DNA of 64,000 nt, taken from the NCBI GenBank assembly GCA_009780955.1, contig WQZB01000005.1:1-64000 (forward strand), read 5' to 3'. Shown one piece after another: positions 43,580 through 52,325 of the stretch. Position numbers and translations under genes: made by a program. How positions within the stretch are numbered: position 1 is the first letter of the stretch; the number at the start of each line of letters is the position of its first letter. The notes beneath the pieces were generated by a model, which did not search any database, was not told where the DNA came from, and worked only from the letters and a program-made list of their open reading frames with translations. The stretch comes from Polyangiaceae bacterium. Its GTDB lineage: Bacteria; Myxococcota_A; Polyangia; Polyangiales; Polyangiaceae.

Positions 43580-44511
43580 GTGCCCCTAAACTTTTCTGGC
43601 CTGGCAAAGAGCGGGCTCTGAAATCGCGTCCAATCGGAAGCGGTAAAGCGCCAAAAGTGTGGATGGCCGAAGGCTACGGTCGTCTCATCCACGGCGACAA
43701 TCTCGCGGCGCTCGAGTCTCTCTTGCCGGAGCTGACAGGCAAGGTAATGCTCGCCTATCTCGATCCGCCGTTTCTCACGAACAGGGCGTTTCGAACGCAC
43801 GGGAATGAATTTGCTTTCGACGATCGCTGGTCGGGGCGCGCCGAATATCTCACGGCGCTCGGTCAGCGCCTCGTGCTCGTCCGCGACCTCGTCGCGCCAA
43901 ACGGCTCGGTGGTCATCCACGTCGACCCGAAGATGAGCCACTACATCAAAGTGCTTGGCGACGAAGTCTTTGGCGACGATGCCTTCGCGAGCGAGATCAT
44001 TTGGCGATACCGGCGCTGGCCGAGCAAAACTTTGAATTTTCAGCGCGTGCACGACGTGCTTTTGCGCTTCCGAAAGGATCCGAAAGCAAAGCCTCGCTTC
44101 AACATGCTTTACGAGCCGCTCGCGCCGTCAACGGTCGCAACGTGGGGCACGAACAAGCAGCGTGCTGTTTTTGAAGCCAACGGGCGCCGCAAGCGCTCGC
44201 AAACAACCTCTGAAAAAACCAAGGGCGTGCCCATGGGCGATGTGTGGGACATCGGCATCATCGCGCCGGTATCACGCGAACGAACGGGCTACCCGTCCCA
44301 AAAGCCGGAAGCGCTGCTCGATCGGCTCATCACCTCGCTCACCGATCCGGGCGACATGGTGCTCGACCCCTACATGGGCAGTGGAACCGCCATTGCCGTT
44401 GCTGCCAAGCGCGGACGCATGTTCGTGGGCATTGACGAGAGCGATGTCGCTCAAGAGATCGTCCGCACGCGGCTCGTAGCAGCGGGCGTGCAAATGGCCG
44501 GCGCCGCCTGA
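43576..44511 (+). CDS. Site-specific DNA methyltransferase, second methylase of the locus
   Basis: A 311-residue beta-order methylase. LIHGDNLAALESLLPEL leads into DPPFLTNRAF (catalytic motif), HVDPKMSHYIKVLGDEVFG follows, and the C-terminal DPYMGSGTAIAVAAKRG binds SAM. The ATG at 43576 overlaps the TGA of the upstream gene (ATGA), so translation is coupled. Near the N-terminus, residues of KSRPIGSGK are encoded by a stretch matching a class-1 right end at 22 of 24 bases. A restriction partner was not found. Confidence 0.85.
   Translation: MSAPKLFWPGKERALKSRPIGSGKAPKVWMAEGYGRLIHGDNLAALESLLPELTGKVMLAYLDPPFLTNRAFRTHGNEFAFDDRWSGRAEYLTALGQRLVLVRDLVAPNGSVVIHVDPKMSHYIKVLGDEVFGDDAFASEIIWRYRRWPSKTLNFQRVHDVLLRFRKDPKAKPRFNMLYEPLAPSTVATWGTNKQRAVFEANGRRKRSQTTSEKTKGVPMGDVWDIGIIAPVSRERTGYPSQKPEALLDRLITSLTDPGDMVLDPYMGSGTAIAVAAKRGRMFVGIDESDVAQEIVRTRLVAAGVQMAGAA
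43621..43644 (+). repeat. Class-1 right-end fragment within the second methylase gene
   Basis: The stretch begins AAATCGCGTCCAATCGGAAG and ends CGGT. It differs from the right end of copy E at two of 24 positions. It could be a fossil insertion, but chance similarity cannot be fully excluded. Confidence 0.55.
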
Positions 44512-44548
44512 CCAATTTCGATTTAAAAGCAAGCATTTTATTGCATTC

Positions 44549-44673
44549 GTAGGGGCGCCATTCATGGCGCCCAACCGCTGGCGGATCGCCGATACCGAGA
44601 GCGCGCGATGAATCGCGCCCCTACAACCAACAAAACGCACATTCGTAGGGGCGCAGCATGCTGGCGCCCCTAC
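44549..44673 (+). repeat. Class-2 hairpin triplet
   Basis: The cores are CCATTCATGG, CGATGAATCG and GCAGCATGCTGGC. The spacers include GCCGATACCGAG and AACCAACAAAACGCACATT. The array lies between the second methylase and the GH13 gene, both on the plus strand. The frame of the GH13 gene is open back into it. Confidence 0.85.
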
Positions 44674-44685
44674 CGCGCGCCGCGC

Positions 44686-47600
44686 GTGAACGAGTCGCAG
44701 GCTGCGATCGCAACGCAAACCAAAGGGCTTTACCTTTTCAGTCCTTTTGGTCGGCCTCGAGCGGAGCTAAAAGCTCAGATCATGCACGCAAGGAAAACCG
44801 CTCGTGACGCGTACCTTCCGACGCGCAACGACGACGCGTTCTTCACTCCCCGCGGCGATATCACCTTCGCCGGCACCACGGCAGCACGCGTTTTCGCCCA
44901 TCGCGTGAACGAAACCGACAGGCGCTCAGGAGAAGCGCTTTTGCGCCCCGCCGAGCTCGCCGCAATGGCGCTCGTGCACGAGATCTTCCACGTTGTCATC
45001 GAGCTATTCCGAAAGCGTCATCCCACGAGCTTCGAGCGTTTGCTCGCCAAGCTCGACGTCGATCTCGCGGGCACCACGCGCGAAACGGTGCTCGCGTTTT
45101 TGCACACGTTTCCTCCTCCTGCCATCTACAGCCACGTGCGCGGCGACGGCAACGAAACGCCCGAGAAGCTCGTTACCCGCGAAGGGCGCAAAGCCGAAGA
45201 CGTGTTCACCGAAGAGGTGCTGCTTCTCTGGCTCGTCAATCAGAACCCGGCGTACGATCCGGTGCGCAGCATCGTCACCGATTACGATCTCGGCCACGCC
45301 TACCAAGCCTTGGTGCGCGAGGCGCGAAGCCACTTCGACAGCGAAGCGCCTTTCGGACCGCGAGGTCAGAGCCTCATCGATTTGCTCCTCGAACCAAGCC
45401 GCCGCAAACCGAAGTCGATTCTCGAACAGCTAAAACTCATCGAAGAAGAATGGGGCCAAGCCCTTGGACTCGACCAGCTCGATATCTGGCGACGCGTGCT
45501 TTGGGCACGCGACTTTTTGAACGAAGAGGGCAAGTACTTCTATCGAGGTGGCCCTGGCCCAGGCTCGCCCTTGCTCGACGCGATGCGTTTTCGCCGCTCG
45601 GAGGCAGAGCCAAAGGCATTCAGTGCCGATCTCGATTGGATGCCGCGCGTCGTGCTCATTGCAAAAACGGTTTACGTGTGGCTCGACCAGCTCTCGAAAC
45701 AATACGGCCGGCACATCGAAAGGCTCGATCAGATCCCTGACCAAGAGCTCGACATTCTGGCTTCGCGCGGGTTTTCAGGGCTCTGGCTCATCGGGCTTTT
45801 CGAGCGAAGCCTGGCGTCAAAGAAGATCAAGCAAATGCGCGGCGATTCGGACGCGGTGGCTTCGGCCTATTCGCTCAAGTCGTACGACATTGCTTGGGAG
45901 CTTGGCGGTTTTGCCGCTTACGAGAACCTCAAGCACCGCGCATGGCAGCGCGGTATTCGCCTCGCGGCTGACATGGTTCCAAACCACGTGGGCATCGATG
46001 CCAATTGGGTCATGAACCACCCCGACTGGTTTTTGCAGGCCGATCATCCGCCGTTTCCGAGCTATCGCTTTGGCGGCGCCGATCTCAGCGACAACGATCG
46101 CGTCGGAGTTTTCATCGAGGAGGGCTACTGGTCCAACACCGATGCAGCCGTTACTTTCCGCCGTCACGATCGGCACACCGGCCACGATCGCTATTTGTAC
46201 CACGGCAACGACGGCACGAGCATGCCGTGGAACGACACCGCGCAGCTCGATTACACCAAGCCCGAGGTTCGCCACGCGATCATCGAGACAATCTTGCATG
46301 TTGCACGCATGTTCCCGATCATCCGCTTCGACGCGGCGATGACGCTCGCGAAGCGGCACTTCCAACGCCTTTGGTTCCCGCTACCCGGCAGTGGCGGCGC
46401 CATTCCTTCACGCTCCGATTACGCGCTGACGCAGGAAGAGTTCGACCGAAGAATTCCCGTCGAATTTTGGCGCGAGGTCGTTGACACGGTCGCCGAGCGC
46501 GCCCCCGATACGCTTCTTCTTGCTGAAGCGTTCTGGATGATGGAGGGCTATTTCGTTCGAAGCCTGGGCATGCACCGCGTCTACAACTCGGCGTTCATGA
46601 ACATGCTCAAGCGCGAAGAGAATCAGAAATACCGCGAAACGATAAAAAACGTTTTGGGTTACGAACCTGAGATTCTCAAGCGCTTCGTCAACTTCATGAA
46701 CAACCCTGACGAGGAAACGGCGGCCGTTCAGTTCGGCGGCGACGACAAGTACTTCGGCGTGTGCGTGCTCATGAGCACCATGCCGGGCCTGCCCATGTTT
46801 GGTCACGGCCAAATCGAAGGCTTTCACGAGAAGTACGGAATGGAATACCGACGCGCGAAGTGGGACGAGCGACCCAACGAAGGCTTCGTGGCCCGCCACG
46901 AGCGCGAGATTTTCCCGCTTTTGAAGAAGCGATATCTCTTCAGCGGTGTCGACCGATTCGCGTTCTACGACTTCGTGGCCGATGGCGGCGGTGTCGACGA
47001 AGACGTGTTCGCGTACTCGAATCAAGTCGGCGACGAGCGCGCAGTTGTATTTTACAACAATAAATTCAAAAGCGCGCGCGGGCGCATCCACACGAGTTGC
47101 CCGTCGCTCGGCGAAGACGGGCAAGGGCGCACGACTCACATCGCCAACGTGCTTGGCCTTTCCGCGGCAGGCGGCGATTGGATGCGCTTTCGCGACATGA
47201 CCAAGGGGCTCGAATATTTGCGTCACGTGGCCGACATTGGCGGCGGCTTTTTCTGGGAGCTTGGCGCGTTCAAGTACCACGTTCTGATGGAATTCCGCAG
47301 GGTCACGGCCACCGCGGAAGAACCGTGGGACAATCTCGCGGCCTCACTCGGTGGCCACGGGGTGCCTTCGCTCGACAGGGCCCTCGTCGAGCTGCGTTTC
47401 AGGCCCGTACACCAGCCGCTCGCGCATGCGCTTTCGCGAGGACATGTCGACTATTTGCTCTCGGGCTGGGATGACAAAAAACGAAAGGTGAAAGACGACG
47501 TGCTCGCGGCGTTGGGCGAGCGGCTCGGTCACTTTGCCGACGGGCTTGGATACATGCGCGGTGATCTTGCTCCGAACGTGCGAAAAGGCGTGCTCGACAA

Positions 47601-48228
47601 GGCGCGTGCACGCTTCGAAGTCGTCATGAGCATGGCGCACGCGCCATCGGACGACTCGCAGCCATCGCATAAGCCGCCGAACGCCGTCAAACCGGAAGAG
47701 GCGTCCGCACAGCAATCGCAGGATTCCCTCAAACCGGAAACCGCATCCATGTACGTTGCGCCGTCGGTGCTCGTGCGGTGGGTAGAGCTGCGAGCGGCTG
47801 TCGACATGATCAAGACAGTCGAGGCAATCGCAGCCACGCCTGCAGGCATTGTTTCGTCGTGGGAGCTCGCTCTGCCGGTGACGAGTGCGCAGGGCGACTC
47901 GTACGAAGCGCAGCTCGAAGCAACCTTGGTGTTACTCGCTGCAACTCTGCCCGAGGCGCCGTTGCGCCAAACCATGCGTGCGGCGCTGTCCGATACGCGC
48001 GGTGTGACATTTCTCGGTGTACACGACGCAGGCGGAGAACGCTGGCTCGTCAAAGAGCGCTTCAACGAGCTTGCAGCCGCCCTTGCCGAGCGCAACGTCG
48101 CGCTCGGCATCACGAGTCGCGCGATCGCGCAAAGCCAGGCAACCGAAGTTGCGGCCATCGCCGATCGCGAGGGCTATCGAGCCGCCGCTATCGAAAAAGC
48201 ACTAGCAGCCAGACCGCTTTCAAGTTGA
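44686..48228 (+). CDS. Giant GH13 alpha-amylase-like protein
   Basis: The protein has about 1180 residues, much longer than typical amylases. After an N-terminal 350-residue helical region, the GH13 barrel shows ADMVPNHVGIDANWV (region I), IIRFDAAMTL (nucleophile Asp), LLAEAFWMME (acid/base Glu) and FMNNPDEETA (third acidic residue). A C-terminal helical part of about 350 residues follows. It likely acts on alpha-glucans or maltosides; specificity is unknown. GTG at 44686 is chosen because codons upstream come from the class-2 array; no good Shine-Dalgarno sequence is seen. The stop codon (TGA at 48226) lies inside class-1 copy D, so the last residues (RPLSS) are repeat-derived. Confidence 0.8.
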   Translation: MNESQAAIATQTKGLYLFSPFGRPRAELKAQIMHARKTARDAYLPTRNDDAFFTPRGDITFAGTTAARVFAHRVNETDRRSGEALLRPAELAAMALVHEIFHVVIELFRKRHPTSFERLLAKLDVDLAGTTRETVLAFLHTFPPPAIYSHVRGDGNETPEKLVTREGRKAEDVFTEEVLLLWLVNQNPAYDPVRSIVTDYDLGHAYQALVREARSHFDSEAPFGPRGQSLIDLLLEPSRRKPKSILEQLKLIEEEWGQALGLDQLDIWRRVLWARDFLNEEGKYFYRGGPGPGSPLLDAMRFRRSEAEPKAFSADLDWMPRVVLIAKTVYVWLDQLSKQYGRHIERLDQIPDQELDILASRGFSGLWLIGLFERSLASKKIKQMRGDSDAVASAYSLKSYDIAWELGGFAAYENLKHRAWQRGIRLAADMVPNHVGIDANWVMNHPDWFLQADHPPFPSYRFGGADLSDNDRVGVFIEEGYWSNTDAAVTFRRHDRHTGHDRYLYHGNDGTSMPWNDTAQLDYTKPEVRHAIIETILHVARMFPIIRFDAAMTLAKRHFQRLWFPLPGSGGAIPSRSDYALTQEEFDRRIPVEFWREVVDTVAERAPDTLLLAEAFWMMEGYFVRSLGMHRVYNSAFMNMLKREENQKYRETIKNVLGYEPEILKRFVNFMNNPDEETAAVQFGGDDKYFGVCVLMSTMPGLPMFGHGQIEGFHEKYGMEYRRAKWDERPNEGFVARHEREIFPLLKKRYLFSGVDRFAFYDFVADGGGVDEDVFAYSNQVGDERAVVFYNNKFKSARGRIHTSCPSLGEDGQGRTTHIANVLGLSAAGGDWMRFRDMTKGLEYLRHVADIGGGFFWELGAFKYHVLMEFRRVTATAEEPWDNLAASLGGHGVPSLDRALVELRFRPVHQPLAHALSRGHVDYLLSGWDDKKRKVKDDVLAALGERLGHFADGLGYMRGDLAPNVRKGVLDKARARFEVVMSMAHAPSDDSQPSHKPPNAVKPEEASAQQSQDSLKPETASMYVAPSVLVRWVELRAAVDMIKTVEAIAATPAGIVSSWELALPVTSAQGDSYEAQLEATLVLLAATLPEAPLRQTMRAALSDTRGVTFLGVHDAGGERWLVKERFNELAAALAERNVALGITSRAIAQSQATEVAAIADREGYRAAAIEKALAARPLSS

Positions 48229-48334
48229 CGCGAGATCGAGGCGGCGGCGAGGAGCGGACCGGAACAGCCTGCTTCGGCTTTGAGGACCGCACCGCAGCCG
48301 CCAACGATGAGATCGCGTCAAATCGAAAGCGGTC
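48212..48334 (+). repeat. Class-1 TIR element, copy D
   Basis: The 123-bp element differs from copy A at one base. It lies between convergent genes and contributes to both stop codons: TGA of the GH13 gene (48226-48228) inside the left end, and TGA of the lipoprotein gene (48333-48335) at the right boundary. Confidence 0.95.
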
Positions 48335-48878
48335 AAAAGAACTTGCCGAGGTTATCGACTGCGGTGCCCAGCGATGAAAGGCTACTTTTTAGCCCTTCGC
48401 GTGCCGTGGTCCAACTATCGTTCGGCGCGCTGTTCAGCGCATTGAGTTTTGATTGCGCCTCGCCTCGCGAAGACTGGTATTTCGTCCATTCCGTATCAAA
48501 GGCCACTTTCTTATCGCCCTGAAAGCTTTGGGCCTTCTTTTTGTATTGGTTCGCCGTGGAATCAAGAATGTCGATTCGTGTCCTCGCCGAATTGGCCACA
48601 CTCTGGCGGTCTTGAGCGATTGCCGACTTTGCGTCGGAAACGTCTCTCTGCGCATCGGCAACGTCGTGTTGGCCACGGGTCACGGCCGCGGATCTGTCTT
48701 CTCCATATTGCGCATCGACCGAATTGACGTTCTTGCGCGCGTCGACCTGGGCGCTCGTGAGCCTTGACTCCGCCGACGCGAGATTCTTGCTCAAATCATT
48801 TTTTTGGGAACACGCCACGAGTCCGAGCGCGAGTGTCGTACCAACAGTAACCGTTGCCATTCGTTGGATTGCCTTCAT
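48333..48878 (-). CDS. Small coiled-coil lipoprotein
   Basis: A 181-residue protein with a signal peptide ending in LGLVAC (Cys 23). The mature part is helical and Ala/Ser/Asp/Lys-rich, with heptad-like spacing (LASAESRLTSAQVDARKNVN, DVADAQRDVSDAKSAIAQDR), resembling Lpp- or PspA-like coiled coils. The family is not recognised. AAGGAG lies six bases before the ATG. The gene is bracketed by class-1 copies D and E in the same orientation. Confidence 0.7.
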   Translation of the reverse strand: MKAIQRMATVTVGTTLALGLVACSQKNDLSKNLASAESRLTSAQVDARKNVNSVDAQYGEDRSAAVTRGQHDVADAQRDVSDAKSAIAQDRQSVANSARTRIDILDSTANQYKKKAQSFQGDKKVAFDTEWTKYQSSRGEAQSKLNALNSAPNDSWTTAREGLKSSLSSLGTAVDNLGKFF

Positions 48879-48951
48879 GACCTACTCCTTCGCAAAGTGC
48901 GCGTGCTGCGTCCCGATGTCGGGTGCGAGCGCCGTGCCGCGATTAGACCCG

Positions 48952-49074
48952 GACCGCTTTCAAGTTGACGCGAGTTCGAGGCGGCGGCGAGGAGCGGACC
49001 GGAACAGCCTGCTTCGGCTTTGAGGACCGCACCGCAGCCGCCAACGACGAAATCGCGTCAAATCGAAAGCGGTG
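48952..49074 (+). repeat. Class-1 TIR element, copy E
   Basis: The 123-bp element has four differences from copy A, including G for the final C. Together with copy D it brackets the small lipoprotein gene as a direct repeat. It ends 10 bases after the stop codon of the HAD gene. Confidence 0.95.
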
Positions 49075-49084
49075 CGCGCTGCCG

Positions 49085-49825
49085 TCACATCCCGCGCGGC
49101 ACCGCTGTCCGGCGCGTTCGCATACCTCCGAACCGCGGCGCGGCAGTCACGGCGTCATGGACGCCCTTGGCGATGGGCGAATCATCGAGCCGAGACGCCA
49201 GCTCCGCCGGTCCGTCGTAGATCGCGATAGCGCCTTCGAGCTCTGCGTCTTTCCACCCACCCGTGCGCAGCACAATCGCCGCGACTCCTGCACGTTTGGC
49301 TGCTGCAATGTCGTACGGCGTGTCACCAACGAAAACGGCTTCTTCGGCCGGAACACCGATGCGCCCGAGTGCTGCGTCGACGAGATCGGGATCGCCCTCG
49401 GCTTGGTCGACGTCCTCCATTGTGACCACGTAGTCCATCAGATCGGCAACCGCCGCAACCCGGAGCAGATGATCGAGATCGGAGGCCAACGCCAGCGTCA
49501 CGGCCACGCACGAAAGACCGCGCGAACGCACTCGGTCGACAAGCACGCGAGCGCCCGGCAAAGGACCAAGGTCGGGCAAATAGTGCGCCTTGAATACGGC
49601 CGAGCGATGTTCGGCGAGCGCGCGGCCTTCGAGCGAGTCTGCATCGATGTCGACCAGCTCGCGAAGGAGCCGAGCTTGGCTCATGCCGATTCGCGATCGC
49701 ACATGCTCGAAGGGTACGCTTTTTCCGTGCCCCCGCAGAGCGTCGAGCCATGCGTGGGCGTGCGCGTCGTTGCTGTCGAGAAGCGTTCCGTCGATGTCGA
49801 ACAGGACGGCCCGAATTCGCGCCAT
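49085..49825 (-). CDS. HAD-superfamily phosphatase (phosphoglycolate phosphatase-like)
   Basis: A 246-residue protein with the four HAD motifs: AVLFDIDGTLLDS (nucleophile Asp), a Thr/Ser around CVAVTLALASD, a Lys/Arg helix region, and VFVGDTPYDIAAAKRAG (acidic motif IV). The cap domain is inserted after motif I, as in class I phosphatases or beta-phosphoglucomutases. The substrate is unknown. The ATG at 49825 has AAAGG upstream. The C-terminal 25 residues are basic and low in conservation. Confidence 0.8.
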   Translation of the reverse strand: MARIRAVLFDIDGTLLDSNDAHAHAWLDALRGHGKSVPFEHVRSRIGMSQARLLRELVDIDADSLEGRALAEHRSAVFKAHYLPDLGPLPGARVLVDRVRSRGLSCVAVTLALASDLDHLLRVAAVADLMDYVVTMEDVDQAEGDPDLVDAALGRIGVPAEEAVFVGDTPYDIAAAKRAGVAAIVLRTGGWKDAELEGAIAIYDGPAELASRLDDSPIAKGVHDAVTAAPRFGGMRTRRTAVPRGM

Positions 49826-50038
49826 TGCTTACCTTTCGTTACGCCTTGGCCTGCATTGGCACGCGGCATTCAAAAGAATGCAGTGGACGTGCCTTGCGCA
49901 CATTTGAGTGCACCGCAAAAGTCGATGAGATTACGGGCGAGATCGCGCGCTTTCAAAATGCTTCTACGCACGAAATTCGAGGCGAGATGCATCGGGTGAG
50001 GCGAGACAGCTTTCGCTCCACACCCCGCGGCACGCAGA
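49826..50038. other. Intergenic region, no gene seen
   Basis: About 210 bp separate the BtuF-like and HAD genes, which both run on the minus strand. No RNA gene, repeat or clear promoter was recognised. Confidence 0.4.
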
Positions 50039-50935
50039 CTATGGGATATTAAGCGCTGGGTGGACAGCCCTTGCCAGCGTTGCGAGCCCATCGGCGACGC
50101 GCGGTCCTGGCCTGAGCACACTCTCGTCGGTAATTGGCACGACGTGATCCTTTTCGACGGCGCGGACTTTGTTCCAACCTGGCGTGTCTTTGCCAATGCG
50201 CGATTGACCGTGCGCTTCGGCGATGGCTGCGTTCACGATGACGTCGGGGTCGAGCGTGAGCACGCGCTCGACACCAAGGATTGGATAGGCGCCGCCTTCG
50301 GTGATCACGTTGTCGCCTCCCGCATGGCGGATCATTTCGTCGGCAAAGCTGCCTGGGCCTGCAACGCTGAGTGGCTCAAGACCAAAAACGAGCAGGATAC
50401 GCTTATGTGGTTCGCCCGCAACAGCGGCTTCAATGGCCGCCACGTGACGGTCGATTGCCATGGTGGTTCTACGCGCTTGTGCGCTGTGGCCAACCTTTTC
50501 TCCAAGCCCAAGGATCATCGCGTTGATTTGTGAAAATGTCTCGGTCTCTGGGAAATAGGTGTATAGGCCATGTTGTTCAAGATTGTCTTTGAGCGCCGAG
50601 CCGGCGGGGCCGCGCGCGCCCGTGACAAGATTCGGGCGGAGCGAAAGAATGGCCTCGAGATTCGGATCCACGAAGCCGCCAACCGAGGGCAATTTCAAAG
50701 CTTCTGCGGGCCAATCGCAATAGCGCGATCGACCCACCACGACGTTTCCCGCACCAATGACGAAAAGCGCCTCGGTGGTTGAAGGCGAAAGCGAAACGAC
50801 GCGATAGCGAGGCGATACGTCGGTTGCATCGGCGTCGCCAACACCGCCACCGCTCGCATGGCGGCAGGCTGCCAACAAGGCGGCCGCAATGGCCGCAACA
50901 GCCATGAGCCACATCCCCCATTTGATAGATGGCAT
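50039..50935 (-). CDS. BtuF-like periplasmic substrate-binding lipoprotein
   Basis: A 298-residue protein with a signal peptide ending in the lipobox ALLAAC (about Cys 24). It belongs to the cobalamin/siderophore-type (cluster A-III) binding proteins: RVVSLSPSTTEALFVIGAG, VVGRSRYCDWP, LEAILSLRPNLVTG and the late GPRVADGLATLARAVHP. In Myxococcota such proteins usually bind B12 or a corrinoid; no ABC permease or ATPase is next to it. The start at 50935 follows the response-regulator stop codon by 10 bases, so the three genes may form an operon. Confidence 0.8.
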   Translation of the reverse strand: MPSIKWGMWLMAVAAIAAALLAACRHASGGGVGDADATDVSPRYRVVSLSPSTTEALFVIGAGNVVVGRSRYCDWPAEALKLPSVGGFVDPNLEAILSLRPNLVTGARGPAGSALKDNLEQHGLYTYFPETETFSQINAMILGLGEKVGHSAQARRTTMAIDRHVAAIEAAVAGEPHKRILLVFGLEPLSVAGPGSFADEMIRHAGGDNVITEGGAYPILGVERVLTLDPDVIVNAAIAEAHGQSRIGKDTPGWNKVRAVEKDHVVPITDESVLRPGPRVADGLATLARAVHPALNIP

Positions 50936-50945
50936 AGTCAATCAA

Positions 50946-52325
50946 TTATCCGCGCTCTAATACGCCATATTTATGCAATTTCTCAATGAGCGCAGGCCGC
51001 GAGATCCCGAGTCTTCGCGCTGTTTCGCTTTGGTTTCTTTGCGCCCTATCGAACTCGGCAACAAGAATAGATCGCTCGAAGGCTTCGACACGTGCGCGTA
51101 GCGGCGCGCTTGGCCCCGGGTCGCCGCCGTGCCGCCGCGATTCGCTCGGCGGCGTTTGGTCGAGCGAACGCCAGAGCGCAAGACTCAGATGATTTTCGGA
51201 GGTAAGTGCAAGCAGCCGCGCAATTGTATTTTCGAGCTCGCGCACATTGCCAGGCCACGAATACTCCGTGAGCGCACCGACGAGCGCCGGGTCGAGGGTC
51301 ACCTGCCCCATGCCGTAGCGATTCGCGTAGGTGCGCACGAAAGCATGAGCGAGGGGCGGAATGTCTTCGGGTCGTTCGCGCAGCGGCGGAACGCGAATGG
51401 GCACGACATTGAGGCGATAATAAAGGTCTTCGCGAAATCGCCCTGCCTTTGCTTCAGCGGCCAAATCGCGGTTGGTTGCAGCGACGAGACGAACATCCAC
51501 GTGTTCCGGGCGCCCGCCAACAGGTTGCACTTCGCCTGATTGAAGAGCACGAAGTACCTTGGCTTGTATCGGCATGGGCAGCTCGGCAATCTCGTCGACA
51601 AAGAGCGTGCCTTTGCTCGCCTGCTGGAAATAGCCCGTGCGCGCTTGGTGCGCGCCCGTGAAAGCGCCCTTGGTGTGGCCAAAAAGCTCGGACTCGGCGA
51701 GCTCGCTCGGGATCGCGGCAGCATTGAAACGAACGAAAGGCTTGTCGGCGCGTCGTGAGTGCGCATGCAGCGTGGCCGCGAGGACATCTTTGCCAACACC
51801 GCTTTCGCCGGTAAGCAGCACGGTGACATCTTTCGGAGCGACGCGCACGACAAGGTCGAGAACGCGGCGGACCGCGGGGCTTTCGGCAACGATGGGCCGG
51901 CCGATGGCTGCCTCGGTTCGCAGGCGTGCGTTTTCCAGTTTGAGGTTGCGCTGATCGATGGCGCGCGTTACCGACAGGACGATTTCGTCGGGATCGAACG
52001 GTTTCGGCACGTAATCGAACGCCCCGGCCTTCATGGCGGCAACGGCGACGCGCTCGGAGCCGTGTGCGGTCAACATAATCACAGGCACGCTTGGATCGTG
52101 GGCACGCAGAGTGGCAAGAACTTTCATGCCGTCAACGTCTGGCATGGCCAGATCGGTAAGAACCACGTCGGCACCACGGGCCTCAAAGGCTGCAATGCCA
52201 CTCGCACCACCGCCAGCGCAGTCGACGTTGTAACCGACATCGCCAAGAACAGCGTCGAGCGTGAAGCGCATGGAAGGCTCGTCGTCGATGACGAGAACAC
52301 GTGCCATAGTTGCAGCTTTTATCAT
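50946..52325 (-). CDS. NtrC-type sigma-54 response regulator
   Basis: A 459-residue protein. An N-terminal receiver contains VLVIDDEPSM and VVLTDLAMPDVDGMKVL (phospho-acceptor Asp). The AAA+ domain has GESGVGKDVLA (Walker A) and GHTKGAFTGAHQ (sigma-54 contact). A Fis-type helix-turn-helix (RNQSETARRLGISRPALIEK) ends the protein. It activates sigma-54 promoters when phosphorylated. The ATG at 52325 overlaps the kinase stop codon (ATGA). An internal ATG at 52307 directly before MARVLVID is also possible. The cognate kinase is the upstream gene. Confidence 0.93.
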   Translation of the reverse strand: MIKAATMARVLVIDDEPSMRFTLDAVLGDVGYNVDCAGGGASGIAAFEARGADVVLTDLAMPDVDGMKVLATLRAHDPSVPVIMLTAHGSERVAVAAMKAGAFDYVPKPFDPDEIVLSVTRAIDQRNLKLENARLRTEAAIGRPIVAESPAVRRVLDLVVRVAPKDVTVLLTGESGVGKDVLAATLHAHSRRADKPFVRFNAAAIPSELAESELFGHTKGAFTGAHQARTGYFQQASKGTLFVDEIAELPMPIQAKVLRALQSGEVQPVGGRPEHVDVRLVAATNRDLAAEAKAGRFREDLYYRLNVVPIRVPPLRERPEDIPPLAHAFVRTYANRYGMGQVTLDPALVGALTEYSWPGNVRELENTIARLLALTSENHLSLALWRSLDQTPPSESRRHGGDPGPSAPLRARVEAFERSILVAEFDRAQRNQSETARRLGISRPALIEKLHKYGVLERG

